Positions 45,944-55,004 of a DNA stretch of 64,000 nucleotides are shown piece after piece (the stretch's first letter is position 1; each line of letters opens with the position of its first letter). The stretch covers positions 24,920-88,919 of the forward strand of contig NZ_JAKNQY010000026.1 of the NCBI RefSeq assembly GCF_024494355.1, in the 5' to 3' direction. The notes beneath the pieces were generated by a model. That model was not told where the DNA came from. It made no database searches and saw nothing but the letters and a program-made list of their open reading frames with translations. The translations under genes were made by a program, and so were the position numbers. This DNA is from Pseudomonas sp. Q11. GTDB taxonomy: Bacteria > Pseudomonadota > Gammaproteobacteria > Pseudomonadales > Pseudomonadaceae.

Positions 45944-47440
45944 TCAGGCGGCGTCGTCGTATTGCAGGCGGAACTGGTTGAGCAGCGCGAACACCCGAAG
46001 GCCATTGATGTAATCCGGCGGGAACAGCACATTGACCCGGCTCGGGTCCTGACTGTCACGCTCGACAACCAGGTGCTCGGCGAACAGCTCGGCGTTTTCC
46101 ACGTGGCCCTCCAGCTCCAGCTTGGCGTACTGGGCGATCAACTCGCCGCGAATGGTGCTCGGCGTCACGATGGGCTGGCCGGCGCCGAAACGGGTGCCAT
46201 CGGCAGCCAGTTTGTGGCGCCCATATTTGCTGGTGATCACACTTTGCAGGCGACGCACGATGAACGCCGACTGGTGCAGGGTTTCGCTGTCCAGGTAGGA
46301 GTTGTCAGCCTGGCCAAAGGCGTTCTTCTGATAGGTGGTGATCGAACGCTGGATGCGCACGTAGCCACCTTCGTAGTACGCCGTGGCGATACCGTAGTTG
46401 AGCAGCGACTGACGCTCGGTCAGGGTGAAACGTTCGCTGGCCGGGGCCGGATCCAGGCCTGGCAGACTGCCGCTCTGGGTCGGCCGGCTGGCGTCGGCGG
46501 AAATGAACACCGCAGTACGGGCGGCCAACGCGGCCGCCTGGACCCAAAACGGTTGCGGTACGCCCAGCTCTAGCGCCTGGAGGGTCATGTGCTGGTCGTT
46601 GCGGGCCTGACCGGCGGCGACCAGGGTGCCAATAGTGCCGCGCTTGGCGCTGTAGACATGGCCGAACAACTGCTTGGCCCAGGACCAGCGACCGGTGCTG
46701 TCGTCCATGACCGCTTGCCAGGTGTTGAGGCTCTCCACATCGGACCACGGCATCGCGATAAATTCGAACGGCTCGTCACCCAGAGCCGCGACGGCGGCGG
46801 TCTGGTCCGGCACACCGGCACCACCGGTCATTGCCGTGATGGCGGTGGTCAGGCCGGCGGGGGTGTCTTCGCCATTGCTCTTGCCCAGACGATTGAATTG
46901 CAGGCTGATGTCGTTACCGCTGTCGCCGGTCCATTTGGCGCTCAGGGTCACGACGCCCTCGGCGGCCGCAGCAATCACCGGCAGATCGGCCGCCGCGTTG
47001 ATTTTCAAGGCCAGCGCGGTGGCGGCTTGAGCGGCCGTCGCTCCATTGACGATGGCCGCTTGAACTCGCACACCACCCACATACAGATTGAGCATGCCGC
47101 TTTGAGTGGCGGCGCCGGTGAGGGTCAGCACGCCCTGGGCGATGGAACCTTCGACGTTGTGCAGCGGCAGGCACCAGATTTCACCCAACGGGTCGGTCTT
47201 GCGCCAGGTTTCGTACATCGAGGCAAGCATCGAACCTTGACCGCCAATGTTCTTGGCCAGCGCGACGCTGGACACCAGCACCAGTTTGCCAACCTCGGTC
47301 GGGGCCACGTTGTCGTTGACCTGGGCCACGATCAACCGGCGCATGGCCGACGACGCACTATTGGCCGCCGAGTTGTCCATTTCGGCGTAGAACAGCGGAA
47401 CACGAATGTCCGCGGGAATGTTGCTGAATCCGATCGCCAT
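45944..47440 (-). CDS. Tail sheath protein, Mu gpL family
   Basis: 498 residues from MAIGFSNIP (GGGAGCC upstream), the length of Mu gpL. Family blocks include PADIRVPLFYAEMDNSAAN at the start and a C-terminal domain with TESRTLHQ-like SYLDSETLHQSAFIVRRLQ and FPPDYINGLRVF. Contractile outer sheath. Unlike the P2-type sheath at 53.5 kb in sequence and length. Confidence 0.94.
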   Translation of the reverse strand: MAIGFSNIPADIRVPLFYAEMDNSAANSASSAMRRLIVAQVNDNVAPTEVGKLVLVSSVALAKNIGGQGSMLASMYETWRKTDPLGEIWCLPLHNVEGSIAQGVLTLTGAATQSGMLNLYVGGVRVQAAIVNGATAAQAATALALKINAAADLPVIAAAAEGVVTLSAKWTGDSGNDISLQFNRLGKSNGEDTPAGLTTAITAMTGGAGVPDQTAAVAALGDEPFEFIAMPWSDVESLNTWQAVMDDSTGRWSWAKQLFGHVYSAKRGTIGTLVAAGQARNDQHMTLQALELGVPQPFWVQAAALAARTAVFISADASRPTQSGSLPGLDPAPASERFTLTERQSLLNYGIATAYYEGGYVRIQRSITTYQKNAFGQADNSYLDSETLHQSAFIVRRLQSVITSKYGRHKLAADGTRFGAGQPIVTPSTIRGELIAQYAKLELEGHVENAELFAEHLVVERDSQDPSRVNVLFPPDYINGLRVFALLNQFRLQYDDAA

Positions 47441-47622
47441 TATTTGGCTCCCTGTGGTTTTGCCGCTTTCACGGTTTTGGTAGTGATATCGCCATCGGCC
47501 AGACGTCGACGCCACCAGGCGCTGTCCGGTACTTCACGGCCCTCGAGGGGCAACAGATCGCCCGCTTCCGGGTCCGGTACGGCACGGCCCGGGGCCGGCA
47601 GCACGGTGATGCGTTTGCTCAT
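47440..47622 (-). CDS. DUF2635 small phage protein
   Basis: 60 residues with the DUF2635 core (ITVLPAPGRAVPDPEAGDLL and VPDSAWWRRRLADGDI). Found just before the sheath gene in Mu-like phages; role unknown. Its stop overlaps the sheath ATG (TAATG). Confidence 0.88.
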   Translation of the reverse strand: MSKRITVLPAPGRAVPDPEAGDLLPLEGREVPDSAWWRRRLADGDITTKTVKAAKPQGAK

Positions 47623-48203
47623 GGGGTTACGTCTCCAGAGAAAGTCAGTTCCACGCGCCCATCGGGCCCGGGACGTTTCAGGTTGGGGTCCGCCGGGTCG
47701 ATGGCATCGACCCGCACGGTGGCCCCGGTAAAGGACGACAAGCCGTCCAGTTCACGCTCGTGCCAGCTTTCGGCAGGCTGGCTCGCCAGATTGCGGCCCA
47801 GCTGGAACTCGGCGAAAAAGTGCAGCCGGTACAACACGCGGCTGCTGTTGATGGAAACCAGTTCACTGCCGTCGTACTCGATGCCGCTGTAGTCACCACC
47901 GGGCTTGAACCCCACCAGCGCCCGCCACAGTTCGGCGCGCAGGTCATGCAACAGATCCAGCGCTTTTGTCGCGTCGGTGGCGTCGAGCACCAATACGGTG
48001 TCGAAGCGGTCACGCACCGCTTGCAACGTGGCGTTATGGGCGGCGTTCTTGCTGGCAATGTCGGCGCTTGGCAGGACATACGCGCAGGGAGTTTGCAGCG
48101 GCGTGTCGGCTTGCAACGCGGCGAGGTCAAAGCCTGCGGCCACGCGATTGCCGAGCGCGGGACAATGCTCACGCAGTTGCGTGAGGATCGGGGTGATCTT
48201 CAT
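47619..48203 (-). CDS. Gp37-family phage protein (Mu-like module start)
   Basis: 194 residues of the Mu Gp37/DUF1834-type family (MKITPILTQLREHCPALGNRVAAG; RYRLHFFAEF-like LYRLHFFAEFQLG). Probably a tail-completion protein. First gene of the Mu-like module, preceded by a REPIN rather than a recognisable promoter. Confidence 0.85.
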   Translation of the reverse strand: MKITPILTQLREHCPALGNRVAAGFDLAALQADTPLQTPCAYVLPSADIASKNAAHNATLQAVRDRFDTVLVLDATDATKALDLLHDLRAELWRALVGFKPGGDYSGIEYDGSELVSINSSRVLYRLHFFAEFQLGRNLASQPAESWHERELDGLSSFTGATVRVDAIDPADPNLKRPGPDGRVELTFSGDVTP

Positions 48204-48239
48204 GGGGGGCTCCAGTTGTATGGAAGGCGCAGTCAGAAC

Positions 48240-48330
48240 TGTGGGAGCGAGCCTGCTCGCGATGGCGGTGTGTCAGGCAACATCAATGCTGGCTATGACG
48301 GCCTCATCGCGAGCAGGCTCGCTCCCACAG
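48240..48330. repeat. REPIN at the junction of the two tailocin modules
   Basis: GTGGGAGCGAGCCTGCTCGC and its inverse, 45 bases apart, filling the 138-base gap between P2-like gpD and Mu-like Gp37. Confidence 0.9.
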
Positions 48331-48341
48331 GGGAGTGGTGT

Positions 48342-49358
48342 TTAGGCCTTGGCATCCAGGCAGGTCGCATCAATCCTGCTGCGATAGCTTTTTTCCCGGT
48401 CGCCGCTGGCGGTGACTTTATCGATCGACCAGCGACCGCGCATGAAGTCCGGCCAGGAGGCGTCCAGCAGCACGATGCCTTCGGCGCACAAGCCTGGATT
48501 GCCGGGGCATTCGATCGCCACCTTGAGTGCTTCGCGCATCATCCGGCGCACCTCGCCTTCTCCGGCGGCGCGGGCATCGTTGGCGCTTTGAAAGCGCTGG
48601 CGAAGGGTCTTGAACGGCGCGATGCCGCTCGCCTCGACCCGCATTTTCCCTGCCGCCGCATCCCACCAACTGGCCTTGCAGCCCTGGTATTTTGCCCGGG
48701 CGGTGTCATCCAGGACGGCGGAGATGAAGGCGTTATCGCCCGGGCGGTTATTCGTCGTCACCGACAACTTTGTCTCTGGCAGGACTTTGCCCGACAAAGA
48801 CTTCACCTGCCCCCGGCGCGCCAGCACATACAACTCGTTGACCGGTTTGGCGGCGGCGTCATAACGGTGAGCCAGTCGCGTCAGAAAACCCATGTCGGTT
48901 TCGTTGGACTGATCGATGTGCTCGATTTTTATCAACGCCAGGTCCGGCGCCACACGCGGGGAAAACCCGTGTCTGGAGGTCAACTGACGAAACAGCGCGC
49001 CCAGGGTCGTCGGCCCATGGCTGGCGGATCGGCGTTGCTTGAAACCGGTCTGATCGGCCGCACTGAACGGTGCTGCCGTCGCGACAAGCGTCAGGCGCAA
49101 GGGAAACAGACTCGGCGTACGCCGGGTCACGACAAACTCGCCTTTATCCACCAGCCCCGACTCCAGATAGCCGACCCGCAGGCCGATTTTCCCGCCCAGG
49201 CTGGGCAACCCTTCAAGCCCTTCCAGGCTGATGGTGAGCGTCAGTTGATCGGACTCGATCCCCGCCGCGTCGATGTGCGTCCAACTGAGCAAGCGTTCGT
49301 TGAGCAGCGCCGCGTTCGCACCGTAGATTTCCACCGCTGGCGTGAAACCCAGTGACAT
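48342..49358 (-). CDS. Late control/hub protein gpD, P2 family
   Basis: 338 residues; AAGGAGG upstream of the ATG is the strongest ribosome site in the locus. Hub motifs: LSWTHIDAAGIESDQLTLTI near the N-terminus and DRPRGGGI-like VTTNNRPGDNAFI. Completes the P2-type gene order. Confidence 0.93.
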   Translation of the reverse strand: MSLGFTPAVEIYGANAALLNERLLSWTHIDAAGIESDQLTLTISLEGLEGLPSLGGKIGLRVGYLESGLVDKGEFVVTRRTPSLFPLRLTLVATAAPFSAADQTGFKQRRSASHGPTTLGALFRQLTSRHGFSPRVAPDLALIKIEHIDQSNETDMGFLTRLAHRYDAAAKPVNELYVLARRGQVKSLSGKVLPETKLSVTTNNRPGDNAFISAVLDDTARAKYQGCKASWWDAAAGKMRVEASGIAPFKTLRQRFQSANDARAAGEGEVRRMMREALKVAIECPGNPGLCAEGIVLLDASWPDFMRGRWSIDKVTASGDREKSYRSRIDATCLDAKA

Positions 49359-49367
49359 ATTGCCTCC

Positions 49368-49580
49368 TTAATCCCAGGCCGAGACCGGTGTGGGTGCGAC
49401 GGGTTGTAGATCCACTTCCGGCAGGACAATCCATACACCCGCCGGCAACACCGGCCCCCACTCGGCCAGCTTCGGATTGAGTCGCCAGAGCGCCTCTTCG
49501 GCGGCATCGTCACAACGCTCAAGCTCGCGATACAGCAACAGATTGACCGAATCACCGGCGATACTTCGAACCCTACGCAT
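49368..49580 (-). CDS. Tail protein X (LysM-like), P2 family
   Basis: 70 residues: GDSVNLLLYRELERCDDAAEEALWRLNP then PAGVWIVLPEV, the LysM-like layout of P2 gpX. Overlaps gpU by 8 bases. Confidence 0.92.
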   Translation of the reverse strand: MRRVRSIAGDSVNLLLYRELERCDDAAEEALWRLNPKLAEWGPVLPAGVWIVLPEVDLQPVAPTPVSAWD

Positions 49581-49959
49581 TGGCGAACTCCGTCAATTCA
49601 ATCACCCAGCCGACCACCATCGCGGTGCCGTCATCAATGACCTCGGTCTGGGTTTCCGACACCTTGTTGATCTGCCACAGCCCCCAGTTGCGGCCGATGC
49701 CGTCAACCAACGGCACCGGAGCGCGCCGGGCCTGTAATGCACGCAGCTCATCGAGTCGATCCATGGCGGTGGCGTACATCGACTTGCCGGTGATCGTCAG
49801 CGCTTGCAGCCCTTGACCGACCTGACTGGATTTGGGTTTGCTGGTGAGGATGTCGATGCTTTTCCAACCACCGTCCGAGGTGCGCGCCAGGGAGTGGTAA
49901 GCGAAGTTTCTGGACAGACCGAAAATGAAACTGCCCAGTGCCATTTGCTGACGCATCAC
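49573..49959 (-). CDS. Tail protein U, P2 family
   Basis: 128 residues: MALGSFIFGLSRNFAYHSLART, SKPKSSQVGQGLQALTITGK and the DVIGRNWGLWQI-like region. Tail terminator or completion protein in P2. The ATG overlaps the tape measure stop. Confidence 0.92.
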   Translation of the reverse strand: MMRQQMALGSFIFGLSRNFAYHSLARTSDGGWKSIDILTSKPKSSQVGQGLQALTITGKSMYATAMDRLDELRALQARRAPVPLVDGIGRNWGLWQINKVSETQTEVIDDGTAMVVGWVIELTEFANA

Positions 49960-52127
49960 GTACCTCCGTCAGTCAGGGCCGCGTCACTGCGCATGGCGAG
50001 CGAGTTGGGCAGGGTGGTCAGGCCGAACTGGCCCGAGAGCTGTTGCACAACCAGGTTGGCCAACTGACTGGCACTGGCCTGGTCCTGGCCGTTGATGTAG
50101 ATGTTTGCGGTCATGGTGTTTTGTTGTGTGGCTGTCGGAGTGCTGGTCAGGTCTTTGCTGACCTGGTCTGGAGCGGCGAGTCTGTCGGTGGGGGCGACGA
50201 GTTTTTCACCCAGGGACGCCCCGGCATCGCTCCCCAACCAACCGCCCAGCAGCCCGCCGATCAGGCCACCAATGGCAGTGCCGACCACCGGAACAACACT
50301 GCCCAAAGCGGCACCGGCCGCGGACCCTGCGGCAGCGCCTGCCCAGCCGCCACCTGCGGCTCCCAGGCCTGCGCCCATCATCCGTTTGTCACCGGTAAGC
50401 ACACCCTCGGCCACATCAGCGACGGCGCCCACTACTTTTAAGGGGCCGGGCGCCTTGCGCGTCATCGAGCGCAATGAGGCCGTTGGTCCGAGTGAGTAAC
50501 GCCCTGCGGTCCCCCGCGAGCCTCGTGCACTCACACGTATTTTCGGCCTTCTCGTGGATTCGGGACGCTGGCTGGCATTGCTTGTATCCAGCTTGTTCGC
50601 ACGAGGTTTTCTGAAATCTTCGGAGATCACCTCACCCAATCGACCGGGAAGGTGCGGGGCGGCCCTACCCAGCACCCGCTTGGCCACCTGACTGGACATC
50701 TCCTCCATGACGGCTTTAAACAGCCCGCCCACCAGAGGTTTGAGCGCCACGGCAGCCACTACGATCGCCGCGGTGGTTTTAGGAAAGGTTTCAGCCAGTT
50801 CACTCAGGCCATCCGCCAGGGAACCGAGGGAAGCCAGCATGCTGTCCGTCGTGGGGGCCAGCGCATTGCCGGTGGCCATGGACAGACGGTCGTTGCGCGC
50901 ATTCACGATATTCCACTGACCCTGCCGGGTTTCCGATTGCGCAAGCGCGTCCTGCTTCACCGACCCCTTGTCGCCCAACGCCGAGGTGGCGTACTGGCGT
51001 TTATCGAGTACCTGCCAGAAGGCTTGGCTGACCTCAGCAAGATTGCTCGACATGCCCAACGCCGCCTTGTCACCGCTGCTAAACAACGTGGTGGCCAGCG
51101 CCGAGCGCGTCTCGGCAGGTTGTGTGTTCAACGCCGCCAGCACCGACATGATCGCGCCCGGCGCCTTATCTTCCTGGCGTAAAAGACCCGCCACCTCCAC
51201 GGGGTCGAGCTTCAACTGCTCCCAGGCCGTGCGCTCGGTTGCAGAGGCTTGATCGCCCTTGCCCATAGCGGTGGTGATGCTATTGAGCGCAGCGCCGCCG
51301 TCGGACGTTTGCGTACCGGTCTTCAACAAAGCCGCCGTCAGCGCCGCTGCATGGGAGGGCGTCAGGCCGACCGCCGTTGCGGCACCACCATCCCCCTGCA
51401 AGACGGCACCGATGTCAGGCGCTTTTGCACCACCAGGCATTTTGCCCAGATGATTTATCGCATCAGCTAGGTCAAAGGCCTGGGCACCGTTGAGCTTCAT
51501 GGAGGTGCGCCAGCCGACCATCATCTCGGCGACATCCATGGCCGACATTTTGAACGCCGATGCGGCGACGCCAGCATCACTGGCGAACCGCAGGAGTTCG
51601 AACTGTCGGTCCGAGGCGTTGGGCAGGTCGCGACCGATCCCTGCCCTGGCAGCCAGGCTTTCGATCCTCACCAGATCAACCGCTTTGGTCCCGCCGGCCG
51701 CCACCAGCGGTGCGCTGGCGATGCGCTGGGTGGGCTCCGCCATTTCTGCGATTTGACGAGGGGAAAATTGGCCCGCCTGCTTCAGATCGGCCATGGCCGA
51801 ATCCATCACGATCGCCGGCTTCAGCAGCTCCGGCGGTTCGATACCGCCACCTGATTTACCCTTTGGCTCATTGGCCAACTCAGCCTTGGCAGCGGCTCCC
51901 ATCGCCCGTTGCGCCGAAAACTTCAAGGTCAATGATTCGATGGCTGTCGTCAGCAGACCAAGCTTGAGCCCAAGTTTTTCCAGCGCCAGATCGAGGCCAG
52001 ACAGCTGATCCCTGGCGGACGTGCCCGTGCCTTGTGCTGACACACCACTCGTGAGACTGGTATTACCGAACGCCAGTCCACTCTCATTGAAGGCTGCGTA
52101 TTTGAGCGAATATCTATCGTCCGCCAT
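49956..52127 (-). CDS. Tape measure protein of the P2-like tailocin
   Basis: 723 residues. N-terminal coiled coil, TP901-type tape measure core (PNASDRQFELLRFASDAGVAAS...), Ala-rich helices and a glycine-rich hydrophobic region near 640-690 (GGLIGGLLGGWLGSDAG). Longer than the Mu-like tape measure by about 200 residues; the helix rule gives a tail of about 108 nm. Confidence 0.92.
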   Translation of the reverse strand: MADDRYSLKYAAFNESGLAFGNTSLTSGVSAQGTGTSARDQLSGLDLALEKLGLKLGLLTTAIESLTLKFSAQRAMGAAAKAELANEPKGKSGGGIEPPELLKPAIVMDSAMADLKQAGQFSPRQIAEMAEPTQRIASAPLVAAGGTKAVDLVRIESLAARAGIGRDLPNASDRQFELLRFASDAGVAASAFKMSAMDVAEMMVGWRTSMKLNGAQAFDLADAINHLGKMPGGAKAPDIGAVLQGDGGAATAVGLTPSHAAALTAALLKTGTQTSDGGAALNSITTAMGKGDQASATERTAWEQLKLDPVEVAGLLRQEDKAPGAIMSVLAALNTQPAETRSALATTLFSSGDKAALGMSSNLAEVSQAFWQVLDKRQYATSALGDKGSVKQDALAQSETRQGQWNIVNARNDRLSMATGNALAPTTDSMLASLGSLADGLSELAETFPKTTAAIVVAAVALKPLVGGLFKAVMEEMSSQVAKRVLGRAAPHLPGRLGEVISEDFRKPRANKLDTSNASQRPESTRRPKIRVSARGSRGTAGRYSLGPTASLRSMTRKAPGPLKVVGAVADVAEGVLTGDKRMMGAGLGAAGGGWAGAAAGSAAGAALGSVVPVVGTAIGGLIGGLLGGWLGSDAGASLGEKLVAPTDRLAAPDQVSKDLTSTPTATQQNTMTANIYINGQDQASASQLANLVVQQLSGQFGLTTLPNSLAMRSDAALTDGGT

Positions 52128-52133
52128 CCCGCT

Positions 52134-52840
52134 CTACTCCTGTTTCACGCCAAGGCGAGTCATCGCGATGTCGTAACGACGTAATGCCTTGCCGACGTCC
52201 CACTCCAGAATTTCCGCTTCACTTACCGGGTAAATGAGCGGCACCACATCGAGGATCACTTCGATGTCGCGCTCCGAAAGAAGTCCGCCGGTTTGTTTAA
52301 AAAATCGTCGATGCGTACCTGAAGCTGTGTCCAGTCGGGCACGGTCAGCAAGTCCAGATCGGGAATCATCAGGCCGGTGCAATGGGCGGTGATGAACTCG
52401 GCGCGTTCCTTGGCCGTCTTCAGTTTTTTCATCGCCTTGGTCGCTCGCAGCACGGGCATTTCCAGGGTCAGCGAGGTCAGACCGCGGCCAGCGACGTTGA
52501 GCGGTTGGAGCAGTTGTACCTGGTCGGGGTCGTCCGACTCTGTTTCAGCATCAGCGACCTGTCCCAAGAAGTACGACGCCGGACGAGTCGACATTTCGTG
52601 TACGTACTGGGCAATGCTCACGTAGTCCGGGCGCTTGAGCTGATCCAGCTCCTTGACTGACAGGCCGGTGGCCAATTTGGCCAGCTCGAAAAACTGGTCG
52701 TCCTCATCGTCGCCGGCACGGGCCAGGGCGTCTTTCTGTGCGGCGTAGAACAGCGGCTTGAGCTGAAGCTGCTCGATTTGCGCCCCATCGTCGCCGGAGA
52801 TCGGCGACAACAAGGCGTGAACAGGAGGTGTCCAGGACAT
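52134..52840 (-). CDS. Tail assembly chaperone E/E' with -1 frameshift (P2-like module)
   Basis: Zero-frame product of 194 residues from MSWTPPV (AAGGAA upstream; the longer frame runs through a REPIN). At T TTA AAC (52295-52301) a -1 slip after Asn182 enters a frame open to 52134, adding 53 residues (QTGGLLSERDIEVILDVVPL...), total 235. The extension ends 7 bases before the tape measure ATG. Same logic as P2 E/E', but the zero-frame part is about twice as long as P2 E. Confidence 0.9.
52295..52301 (-). promoter_or_regulatory. -1 frameshift slippery site T TTA AAC
   Basis: Heptamer in zero frame within GAT TTT TTA AAC AAA. Confidence 0.9.
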
Positions 52841-52902
52841 GAAATGAATTCCTTGGTCAATCATGGGAAGTTGCCCGGTGCCGGTCAGTGGAGGACGCAA
52901 CC

Positions 52903-52990
52903 TGTGGGAGCGAGCCTGCTCGCGATGACGGAGGTACACCCAGCATCAAGGTGTCTGACACACCGCTATCGCGAGCAGGCTCGCTCCCAC
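52903..52990. repeat. REPIN between tube and chaperone genes
   Basis: Inverted arms of the GTGGGAGCGAGCCTGCTCGCGA type in a 180-base gap of the P2-like module. Confidence 0.9.
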
Positions 52991-53019
52991 CGGATTGCGT
53001 TCAGTTGCCAGGCATTTGC

Positions 53020-53526
53020 TTAGGGCAACAACACCGCACGACGGGCATCGCCGAGGATGTCGACGCCGTTGAGCACGAACTTCTGGGTGCGCACATCGAT
53101 GTCGATCACCGGGACACCGTTTTCGAGACGGTTGTAGGTGCGGCAGGCCAGCTCAAGTGTCGTGGTGGGTTTATCGCCCATCTTCAGCTTGGCCTCTTCC
53201 AGGGATTTGAGCTTGCCGCCGACGGTGTGGTAGGTGAACCAGGTGTTGCCATCCTGATCCTGACCGGCTTCACGCACATTCAGCAGAATGTCATCGCCCA
53301 GTTGCACACCCAGGGCGAGCATGATTTCCGGACCGGCCCCTTGCAGTACGAGCGTAGCGTTCAGCACCTTGCCGCTCTTGGCCATTTCTTCGGCAATGAA
53401 GCGTCCACCGACCATCGCCTCCATGTCGAACTCGATCTTTGGCGGCGTGAACTCTTCCACCGTCGCCGACAACGGCAGGCCTTGCAGGGTGGCCGCGATG
53501 GCCTGTCTTACGCGGTTGGTAAACAT
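53020..53526 (-). CDS. Major tail tube protein FII, P2 family
   Basis: 168 residues; P2 tube blocks PPKIEFDMEAMVGGRF and LELACRTYNRLENGVPVIDIDV. The ATG overlaps the sheath stop (TAATG). Confidence 0.94.
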   Translation of the reverse strand: MFTNRVRQAIAATLQGLPLSATVEEFTPPKIEFDMEAMVGGRFIAEEMAKSGKVLNATLVLQGAGPEIMLALGVQLGDDILLNVREAGQDQDGNTWFTYHTVGGKLKSLEEAKLKMGDKPTTTLELACRTYNRLENGVPVIDIDVRTQKFVLNGVDILGDARRAVLLP

Positions 53527-54692
53527 TAGAGAACGTCCTCCAGGAACTGCTCGATGATTTCATCGCGGGCATTGAGTTGATAAATCATGTGTTCGTTCGG
53601 CGCGTAGCGGCCGTAGTCGATGACCACGTACCAGGTGCCGTTCTTGTACTTCTCGACACTGTTCAATTCCGGATGCAGGTACACGCTACCGCCGGGGATG
53701 GTTTCGTCGGCGACCAGGGTTTGCAGCCAGTCGTTGATGCGCTTGACCTCCTGGTCCATGAACGACTTGGTCAGGTTCTTGGCCATGGCCTTCTGGCCGG
53801 CTTTCACCAGCTTGCGGCTGATGGCATCTTCCAGGCCGACGTAGCTGATGAACTTGCCGGTGACGGAGCGGTTACCCAGCAGCGAGAAGCCGCCGAGAAT
53901 GGTCCGGGCGTAGTAGCAAACGCCGTAGCGGTTGAGCAGATCGCCCTCGGTGGAGGTGTCGAGGATGTTGTATTCCACGGTGCGCGAGACGTCTTCGGCA
54001 TAGGTCACCTGATTGCCCGGGCTCTCCCATTGCTTGACCTTGGCCAGCGCGGCGATGGCCAGGCTCGACGGCGCCAGGAAGACGTTTTTCTTCGCAACCT
54101 TGGAGTACACCGCCGGCATGTTATGCACCACCAGGCAACGGTCGAAACCGAGGTCCGCGCCGCCCAGTTCCTGACTGTAGGTCACTTGATCAGCGACCGC
54201 CGCGTCCTTGCCGTCGAGCACCACACGCGCCTTGATGCGCTTGCCAAACGAGGCGAACTCACTGGCCACAGCCTTGGTGCCGGTGAAACCTGGCGCGCCG
54301 ATGATGGTCAGGTCTTCAGCAACCCCACTGAGCGCCGCCAGACCGAGTTTGCGTCCGGTCTCGGCCTCGATGCCGCCAATCACGTTGTTCTGCGTGTCGG
54401 CCGGTGTGGCACCCTCTTCGACGATGACCACGTAGACCGGCACCTTGACCACTTTGAGGATCTGGTAAACCGCGTGAAACAGCGTCCCCGCCTCAGCACC
54501 GGTCGGGTCCAACTGAGCCTGAGTGGTGAAGCTGTTGATGCGGAACGGGGTGTTTTTCGGAATTAGCACGTTGGCATTCGGCGCGGTGCCGACCAGCCCG
54601 ATAACGTTGTCACCCAGGCCACCCATGGCCTCGGGAGATTCAGTGGCATTGACGGTGATGCCGTTGTGCTCGAAGTTCAAAACCTCAGCCAT
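53526..54692 (-). CDS. Tail sheath protein FI, P2 family
   Basis: 388 residues, P2 gpFI length. N-terminal VNATESPEAMGGLGDNVIGLVGTAP-type start; C-terminal domain with TIPGGSVYLHPELNSVEKYKNG and DYGRYAPNEHMIYQLNA. Contractile sheath of the second particle. Confidence 0.95.
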   Translation of the reverse strand: MAEVLNFEHNGITVNATESPEAMGGLGDNVIGLVGTAPNANVLIPKNTPFRINSFTTQAQLDPTGAEAGTLFHAVYQILKVVKVPVYVVIVEEGATPADTQNNVIGGIEAETGRKLGLAALSGVAEDLTIIGAPGFTGTKAVASEFASFGKRIKARVVLDGKDAAVADQVTYSQELGGADLGFDRCLVVHNMPAVYSKVAKKNVFLAPSSLAIAALAKVKQWESPGNQVTYAEDVSRTVEYNILDTSTEGDLLNRYGVCYYARTILGGFSLLGNRSVTGKFISYVGLEDAISRKLVKAGQKAMAKNLTKSFMDQEVKRINDWLQTLVADETIPGGSVYLHPELNSVEKYKNGTWYVVIDYGRYAPNEHMIYQLNARDEIIEQFLEDVL

Positions 54693-54694
54693 GG

Positions 54695-54904
54695 TTATTC
54701 AGCCTTTTTTGGGGCGGCCTTTTTGGCCGGGGTGGATGTGGAAGCCGACTCGCCGGCTCCGGTTTTTTTCAGTTGCAGACGACCGGCGCTGTGCCAGGCG
54801 TTGGCCTCGACGTCGAGCAGGTCGAGTTCCTGGCCGACGCTCGACCAGTGGCCGCCGCCGGTGGGGAATGGGAGGAGCACGGTGTAGGTTTGGCGTAGTG
54901 CCAT
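54695..54904 (-). CDS. Small phage protein before the P2-like sheath
   Basis: 69 residues: a compact N-terminus (TYTVLLPFPTGGGHWSSVGQELDLLDVEA) and an Ala/Lys-rich tail (PAKKAAPKKAE). Three bases separate it from the sheath start. It occupies the place DUF2635 has in the Mu-like module. Role unknown. Confidence 0.75.
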   Translation of the reverse strand: MALRQTYTVLLPFPTGGGHWSSVGQELDLLDVEANAWHSAGRLQLKKTGAGESASTSTPAKKAAPKKAE

Positions 54905-54921
54905 TTGGGTTCTCCAGATAC

Positions 54922-54946
54922 GAAAAAGCCCCGTGTGTGCGGGGCT
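54922..54946 (-). terminator. Intrinsic terminator between fibre and sheath genes
   Basis: Minus strand AGCCCCG, loop CACACA, CGGGGCT then TTTTTCG. Confidence 0.75.
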
Positions 54947-54980
54947 GTTGTTAGGTTTTCGTGATGTGTTGCGGAAAGAA

Positions 54981-55004
54981 AACGCCCCGTTGGTACGAGG
55001 CGTT
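54981..55004 (-). terminator. Second terminator-like hairpin after the fibre chaperone
   Basis: Minus strand AACGCCTCG, loop TACCAA, CGGGGCGTT then TTCTTT; ends on the chaperone stop. Confidence 0.6.

Noticed and set aside
52841..52939. N-terminal extension of the P2-like chaperone gene
   Set aside because: It is translated REPIN sequence; AAGGAA supports ATG 52840.
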